From the NCBI GenBank assembly GCA_002422265.1, contig DIUB01000213.1, forward strand, positions 13,416 through 33,074: 19,659 nt of DNA, read 5' to 3'. The stretch is from Geobacter sp. UBA6169 (lineage in GTDB: Bacteria > Desulfobacterota > Desulfuromonadia > Geobacterales > Pseudopelobacteraceae). The notes below the pieces were generated by a model that made no database searches, was not told the origin of the DNA, and was given only the letters and a program-made list of their open reading frames with translations. Of this stretch, positions 15,073 to 19,659 are shown in pieces (the stretch's first letter is position 1; every line of letters starts with the position of its first letter). A program made the translations under genes and the position numbers.

Positions 15073-16713
15073 ATGGAAATAGCCGCCAGATCAGAATGGG
15101 AGTGTTGCTGGGACCGTGACACCATTGTCATGGGTGAGTGTCCCAACATCAACCCTGGAGATGAAGACCTCCTGACCTCCCGCAGTCGCCGGCTGCTTGA
15201 GAAGTGTGTTGACTGCGAGAAATTCAAGCGCGATCTGGCCCGTTTCCGCGAAAGCGGCCACCCGCTGTCCACCGTATTTTCCGTACTCCATAACGATTAC
15301 CGTCGTCAGAAGGGGCAGATACAGGCTCTGGCAGGCTTTCTGGATACCAAATCCCTTGAGATGCGCTTCATGCACGAGCTGGGCTCGGTTCTGCAGAGCT
15401 CCGTTGACCTTGATGAGGTATTGTCGGTCGCCTTGACCGCCATCACCGCCGGCAAGGGGTTTGGCATGAACCGGGCCTTTCTACTCCTGGCAGACAAGGA
15501 TCGGCATATCCTGAAGGGGCACCTGGCCATCGGTCCCCGTACTGCCGAGGAGGCAGGCCGCACCTGGCATGAGGTGGATTCGGGGGATCTGGATCTGCAG
15601 GGGCTTGCCCAGAACTTCCGTGCCACCAAGCTTTCCAGTGAGCGAGACAAGTTCCACGATATCCTTGACCGTCTGGTGGTGCCGCTGAACGATGATCAGC
15701 ACCTGATTGTACGTGCCCTTGAGGAGCGACAGCCGCTGCTGGTGACCGATGCCTTTCATCGGTCAGACCTGGATATCGAGTTTGCACGGTTGCTGGGTGT
15801 GGATACCTTTCTGGTGCTGCCGCTGGTTTCCCGCCATCGCCGCGTCGGCGTGATTATTGCCGACAACTTCATCACCCACCGCACCATTACCGAACAGGAT
15901 ATGCATTCCATTGAGACCTTTACCTTTCCGGTGGCCTTTGCCATAGAGCGAGCCTCGTTGTATGAGCGGGTGCAGGAAGAGGTGGAAAAGCTGAAACAGG
16001 CCAATCTGCGTCTGCAGGATCAGCAGGAACAGCTGGTCAGAATGGAGAAGATGGCCCTGGTAGGACGGATCACCTCCAGCATTGCCCACTCAATCCGTAA
16101 CCCTCTGATGGTGATTGGCGGTTTTGCCCGCAGCATCCTGAAAAGCACGCCGGACAATGACCCCAAGCGGGGCTTTATTGGATCGATCGTCACGGAGGCC
16201 CAGCAGTTGGAGCAGGTACTGGGCGAGATCCTGACCTATTCCGATGCCCTCTTTCCCACCTGTGATTTCTGGAATCCGAACCAGCTGGTGGAGACCTCGT
16301 TGCGTGACATCCAGGAGCGGGTGGTATCTCAGGACTACACCTGTCACTTCCATGCCGGAGAGTTTCTGCCAACGGTTTATATTGACTTCAAGCAGACCAG
16401 TTATTGCATCCGTAATATCCTGCTCAGCACCATAGACGGACTGCAGAACGGCGTGATCGACATCTCTACCGTGCGGTCCGGTGACCAGGTTCAGGTGCGG
16501 ATTGTGGACCACAACCGCAGGCTGAGCGAGGAGGAGCTGGAGGCACTTTTGACCCCCTTTACCGAGACATGCGAGATGGGTTCAGGTCTGAACATGGCCC
16601 TTTCCCGCAGCATGCTGGAAAAACAGAATATCCCTCTGCTGGTGGTTGCACCGCCAGAAGGGGGAGTCACCTTTACCATTACCCTGCCAACCCGTAAGGA
16701 GGATATGCCATGA
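15073..16713 (+). CDS. GAF-domain histidine kinase with a degenerate ATP-binding site
   Basis: This 546-residue cytoplasmic protein has no membrane segment. Residues 1-55 hold a cysteine cluster (C11, C12, C23, C45, C48, in ECCWD, GECPN and KCVDCEKF) that could bind a metal. A GAF domain covers about residues 100-297, then a coiled coil (about 298-330), a HisKA H-box with His339 (SIAHSIRNPLMV) and a HATPase-like domain to the end. That last domain departs from consensus. The N-box has NILLSTIDG, so the second Asn is Ser452. The G1 box DxGxG reads DHNRRL from Asp479. The G2 box is GSGLNMA at 503-509. It may therefore not bind ATP well. The start ATG 15073 follows GGAG at 15060-15063; the TTG at 15025 lies in the repeat and was rejected. 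Its stop overlaps the response regulator (ATGA). Confidence 0.88.
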   Translation: MEIAARSEWECCWDRDTIVMGECPNINPGDEDLLTSRSRRLLEKCVDCEKFKRDLARFRESGHPLSTVFSVLHNDYRRQKGQIQALAGFLDTKSLEMRFMHELGSVLQSSVDLDEVLSVALTAITAGKGFGMNRAFLLLADKDRHILKGHLAIGPRTAEEAGRTWHEVDSGDLDLQGLAQNFRATKLSSERDKFHDILDRLVVPLNDDQHLIVRALEERQPLLVTDAFHRSDLDIEFARLLGVDTFLVLPLVSRHRRVGVIIADNFITHRTITEQDMHSIETFTFPVAFAIERASLYERVQEEVEKLKQANLRLQDQQEQLVRMEKMALVGRITSSIAHSIRNPLMVIGGFARSILKSTPDNDPKRGFIGSIVTEAQQLEQVLGEILTYSDALFPTCDFWNPNQLVETSLRDIQERVVSQDYTCHFHAGEFLPTVYIDFKQTSYCIRNILLSTIDGLQNGVIDISTVRSGDQVQVRIVDHNRRLSEEELEALLTPFTETCEMGSGLNMALSRSMLEKQNIPLLVVAPPEGGVTFTITLPTRKEDMP

Positions 16714-17090
16714 GCAGACTGCTGGTTGTTGATGATGAAGCCAATATCAGGCTCCTGTACAGTGAAGAACTGCACGATGAGGGCTATGCGGTGGAGACAG
16801 CCGCCACCATTGCCGAGGCGGTTGAAAAGCTGGAGCAGCAAAGCTTTGACCTGGCCGTACTGGATATCAAGCTCAAGAATGAGAGCGGTATCGAACTGCT
16901 GCAGAAGATCGTCAAGGAGCGCCACGACATGCCGGTGATCCTCTGCTCGGCCTTCTCTTGCTACAAGGATGATTTCTCGGCCTGGCTGGCTGACAGTTAC
17001 GTGGTCAAATCAGGCGACCTGACTGAACTGAAGGAAGAGATCAAGCGGGTACTGACCAAGAAGGCACAGCGCCGCGCTGCCGGGCTGTAA
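16710..17090 (+). CDS. Single-domain response regulator
   Basis: This 126-residue protein is a CheY-like receiver without an output domain. The acidic pocket is Asp8/Asp9, the phospho-acceptor is Asp52 (AVLDIKL), the switch Ser/Thr is Ser80 (VILCSAFS), the aromatic switch residue is Tyr97 and the conserved lysine is Lys100 (YVVKSGD). All receiver signatures are intact, unlike the catalytic domain of the adjacent kinase. A short basic tail (KKAQRRAAGL) follows. The ATG at 16710 overlaps the kinase stop, so the two are translationally coupled and presumably partners. With no DNA-binding domain it must act by protein contact or phosphorelay. The sugar-nucleotide gene starts 21 nt downstream. Confidence 0.93.
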   Translation: MSRLLVVDDEANIRLLYSEELHDEGYAVETAATIAEAVEKLEQQSFDLAVLDIKLKNESGIELLQKIVKERHDMPVILCSAFSCYKDDFSAWLADSYVVKSGDLTELKEEIKRVLTKKAQRRAAGL

Positions 17091-17111
17091 GTTACGCAGA
17101 GGAGCTCTATC

Positions 17112-19619
17112 ATGAAAGCAGTCATTATGGCCGGTGGTTTCGGCACCCGTATCCAGCCGCTTACCAGCAGTGTTCCCAAGCCGATGATCCCGCTCTTCAA
17201 CCGACCGATCATGCTGCATATCGTCGAGTTACTGAAGAAGCATGACATTACCGATCTGGTGATGCTGCTGTACCATCAGCCAGAAATTATCAAGAAGTTT
17301 TTCCGGGACGGTTCCGACTTCGGAGTCAAGATTACCTATGTGACCCCTCTGGGGGATATGGGCACTGCCGGTGCGGTCAAGGCGGCTGAAAAGTACCTTG
17401 ATGAGCGGTTTCTGGTGATTTCAGGTGATCTGCTGACCGACTTCAACCTGAAAAAGGTGCTTGATTTCCATGCCGACAACAAGGCCATGGCCACCATCAC
17501 CCTTACCTCGGTCAAGGACCCGCTGCAGTTCGGGGTGGTCATCACGGACAAGGAAAAGCGGATTACCCAGTTTCTGGAAAAACCGGGCTGGGGCGAGGTG
17601 ATCTCAGATACCATCAATACCGGCATCTATGTGCTTGAGCCGGAGATCTTCAACTACATCCCGGCTGGCGAAAACTTTGACTTTTCCCAGGACCTGTTCC
17701 CGCTGATGCTGCAGAACAAGGATCCGCTCTTTGGCTACGCCTCTAAAGGCTACTGGCGGGATATTGGTAATACCGATTCCTACCGCGAAGCTCACCATGA
17801 CATCTTCAAGGGCAAGGTGAATCTGAAGATTGATGAGGAAAAGCAGGATTTTGTGGGCAAGGATCTGCGGATCGGTACTGATGTGACCCTTGAGGAGCCC
17901 AGCGGACTGTCCGGCACCGTGGTGATCGGTGACAACTCCCAGATTCGGGGCGAGGTGCAGATCAAGGATTCGGTGATCGGGCGCAACTGTACCATTGAGG
18001 CCGGGGTCAAACTGAATCGCTGCGTGCTGTGGGACAACACCTACGTGAAAAAAGGCGCAAAGATAACGGACAGCGTACTCTGTGCCAATGTCCGGGTGGG
18101 GCAGTCTGCGGTCCTTGAAGAGGCGGTGATTGTGGCTGATGATACCTCCATCGGCGATGAGGTCCATATCAAGACCGATGTCAAGATCTGGCCCCGCAAG
18201 CTGATTGAGTCTGGCTCCATTGTCACGGCCAACCTGATCTGGGGTGAAAAATGGAAGAAATCACTCTTTGAAGGGGCGATTATCAAGGGGCTCTCCAATG
18301 TAGAGCTGACCCCTGAGTTTGTGGCCAAGTTGGGGTGCGCCTACGGCACCATGCTGCCCAAGGGGAGCTTTGTACTGGGGGGAAGGGATGCCAACCGTTC
18401 ATCCCGCATGCTGAAACGCTGCTTTGTGGGCGGACTGCTCTCTGCCGGGGTCAACGTGCGTGACATGACCATGACCTGCCTGCCGGTGATCCGCTACAAG
18501 CTCAAGACCTTTGGTGAGGTGGGCGGTTTCCACTTCCGGCAGGCTGCTGATGACCCGGCCTCCATGGAGATCGTCTTTCTGGATGGCGACGGCCTTGATT
18601 TCTCCAGCAATATGGCCAAGAACGCGGAACGGATCTTCTTCAAGGAGAATTTCCGCCGGGCTCACCATACGGAACCGGGCGCCCTGAACGATATCCCCCA
18701 GGTAGTCGAGTTCTACCGGGAAGGGTTTCTGCGGGCACTGAACACCGATACGATCCGCAAGGCCGGCTGGACCGTGGTGATTGATTTCAACTTCTCTCCT
18801 GCAAGCCAGATTCTGCCGCGACTGCTGAATGAGCTGGGTTGCAATGTGGTGGCCCTCAACGCCTATGTGGATGAGGGCAAAGGCGGTGTTGTTGCCAAGC
18901 CGAAAGAAGGGGCGCTGGAGCAGCTGGCCGCCATTGTCGGATCGCTCAAGGCCCAGGCCGGATTCTGGCTTGACCCCACCGCAGAATCAATCACCCTGGT
19001 GGATGAGACCGGCCAGCGGTATGAGGGGGCACGATTGCTGGCGCTGGTAACGGCGCTCACGCTCAAGTCCGACCAGCGCGGCTCACTGGCCGTGCCGGTG
19101 CAGGCCCCCTCCACCATCGAACAGATGGCGCTTGCAAAGAAGAGCGCGGTCATCCGCACCAAGAGTAGTGATCGCGCCATGCTGGAGGCAGCCAGCACAT
19201 CCGAAGTGATCCTGGCCGGCACCATTGATGGCCGTTTTGCCTTCTCCCGCTTCCAGGCCGCCTTTGACGGCATGTTTGCCATTGCCAGGCTGATTGAACT
19301 CTCAGCAGCGCTCAGTCTGCCGTTTTCCAGGGTGCTGGCCGATGCACCTGAACGGGTATTCCTGCAGACCGTCACCCCCTGCCCCTTTGAGATGAAGGGG
19401 GGGATCATGCGCAAGATGAGTGAAGACTCCCTTGACAAGGAGGCCTCCTTCATCGACGGCATCAAAGTGCAGTTCGGTCATGACTGGGCCCTGGTCCTGC
19501 CGGATCAGTACAGCTCGTTTGTGCATATTTTTGCCGAGGCAAAGGACGAGAAGACCGCCGGCAAGTTGCTGCAGGAGTACCAGAAAAAGGTGGAGCGCTG
19601 GAAGAAGGAGCTGGAGTAG
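17112..19619 (+). CDS. Sugar nucleotidyltransferase / beta-helix / phosphohexomutase-like fusion with a degenerate mutase part
   Basis: This 835-residue cytoplasmic protein is of the kind usually annotated mannose-1-phosphate guanylyltransferase/phosphomannomutase. Residues 1-235 are an NTP-transferase domain with AGGFGTRIQPLT (7-18), Lys23-Pro24, ISGDLLTDFN, FLEKP and NTGIYVLEP, and it looks active. Residues about 255-370 are hexapeptide-type left-handed beta-helix repeats. Residues about 380-830 have the four-domain layout of alpha-D-phosphohexomutases, including GGRDANRSSR, but its signature loops are altered: RQAADDP (476-482) where TASHNP is expected, DPTAES (621-626) for DGDGDR, AGTIDGR (702-708) for GGEESGH, and LPDQYSS (796-802) for RPSGTEP. 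The nucleotide and sugar specificity cannot be read from sequence. The ATG at 17112 is preceded by GAGGAG at 17099-17104. It follows the response regulator by 21 nt. Confidence 0.88.
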   Translation: MKAVIMAGGFGTRIQPLTSSVPKPMIPLFNRPIMLHIVELLKKHDITDLVMLLYHQPEIIKKFFRDGSDFGVKITYVTPLGDMGTAGAVKAAEKYLDERFLVISGDLLTDFNLKKVLDFHADNKAMATITLTSVKDPLQFGVVITDKEKRITQFLEKPGWGEVISDTINTGIYVLEPEIFNYIPAGENFDFSQDLFPLMLQNKDPLFGYASKGYWRDIGNTDSYREAHHDIFKGKVNLKIDEEKQDFVGKDLRIGTDVTLEEPSGLSGTVVIGDNSQIRGEVQIKDSVIGRNCTIEAGVKLNRCVLWDNTYVKKGAKITDSVLCANVRVGQSAVLEEAVIVADDTSIGDEVHIKTDVKIWPRKLIESGSIVTANLIWGEKWKKSLFEGAIIKGLSNVELTPEFVAKLGCAYGTMLPKGSFVLGGRDANRSSRMLKRCFVGGLLSAGVNVRDMTMTCLPVIRYKLKTFGEVGGFHFRQAADDPASMEIVFLDGDGLDFSSNMAKNAERIFFKENFRRAHHTEPGALNDIPQVVEFYREGFLRALNTDTIRKAGWTVVIDFNFSPASQILPRLLNELGCNVVALNAYVDEGKGGVVAKPKEGALEQLAAIVGSLKAQAGFWLDPTAESITLVDETGQRYEGARLLALVTALTLKSDQRGSLAVPVQAPSTIEQMALAKKSAVIRTKSSDRAMLEAASTSEVILAGTIDGRFAFSRFQAAFDGMFAIARLIELSAALSLPFSRVLADAPERVFLQTVTPCPFEMKGGIMRKMSEDSLDKEASFIDGIKVQFGHDWALVLPDQYSSFVHIFAEAKDEKTAGKLLQEYQKKVERWKKELE

Positions 19620-19625
19620 GTGACC

Positions 19626-19659
19626 ATGGCCGCACCGATCGACGTCATATTCCTCTGGC
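19626..19659 (+). CDS. Start of a further gene, truncated by the window edge
   Basis: An ATG at 19626, 6 nt after the fusion gene's stop and with AGGTG just before it, opens a frame whose first eleven residues are MAAPIDVIFLW. A hydrophobic strand ending in Trp at the N-terminus recalls family 57 glycoside hydrolases (which continue with His-x-His-Gln-Pro), and such a gene near this kind of fusion would make metabolic sense. Eleven residues are too few to confirm it. Confidence 0.5.
   Translation, partial: MAAPIDVIFLW

Overview
This 19.7 kb window looks like chromosomal DNA of a GC-rich deltaproteobacterium (Desulfobacterota), most likely Geobacteraceae (Geobacter/Trichlorobacter type). The inference rests on the order gyrA - HEAT-repeat protein - gpsA, on two PilZ proteins, on a GAF histidine kinase with an N-terminal cysteine motif, and on a long sugar nucleotidyltransferase/phosphomannomutase-like fusion. 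It is not proven by any marker gene here. Genes are tightly packed and no gene-free stretch exceeds 300 bases. I see no insertion sequence, prophage, CRISPR array, tRNA or rRNA.

Layout. (1) 1-4642, plus strand: the 3' part of gyrA, a HEAT-like protein and gpsA, linked by an 8 nt gap and an ATGA overlap. (2) 8327-4564, minus strand: a co-directional block PilZ protein - P-loop/DRTGG protein - flbD-like - motA - motB - small one-helix membrane protein. It combines a c-di-GMP receptor fold, a phosphotransacetylase-N-terminus-like sensor and the flagellar stator. (3) 8485-12615, plus strand: a TPP riboswitch with an explicit terminator/antiterminator pair, then thiS-thiG-thiE, a YhcC-type radical SAM gene and gltX, all closely spaced. 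(4) 13326-12622, minus strand: a second PilZ-domain protein, ending 6 bp from gltX. (5) 13506-14969: cysS, flanked on both sides by GC-rich heptamer arrays related to CCCTTGC. (6) 15073-19659, plus strand: a GAF histidine kinase with a degenerate ATP site, a single-domain response regulator overlapping it by ATGA, an 835-residue NTP-transferase/beta-helix/mutase-like fusion, and the first codons of another gene.

How the genes work together. The thi genes form the thiazole/thiamine-phosphate branch under TPP feedback control, and gltX is likely read through from them. The motility block supplies the MotAB proton channel with possible c-di-GMP input. The last block joins a signalling pair to sugar-nucleotide metabolism.

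The most unusual signals are two apparently inactivated catalytic modules in neighbouring genes. The phosphohexomutase domain of the 835-residue fusion lacks all four signature loops. The histidine kinase keeps its phospho-acceptor His but lacks the second N-box Asn and the G1-box glycines. The heptamer arrays around cysS and the fully readable riboswitch switching structure also stand out.
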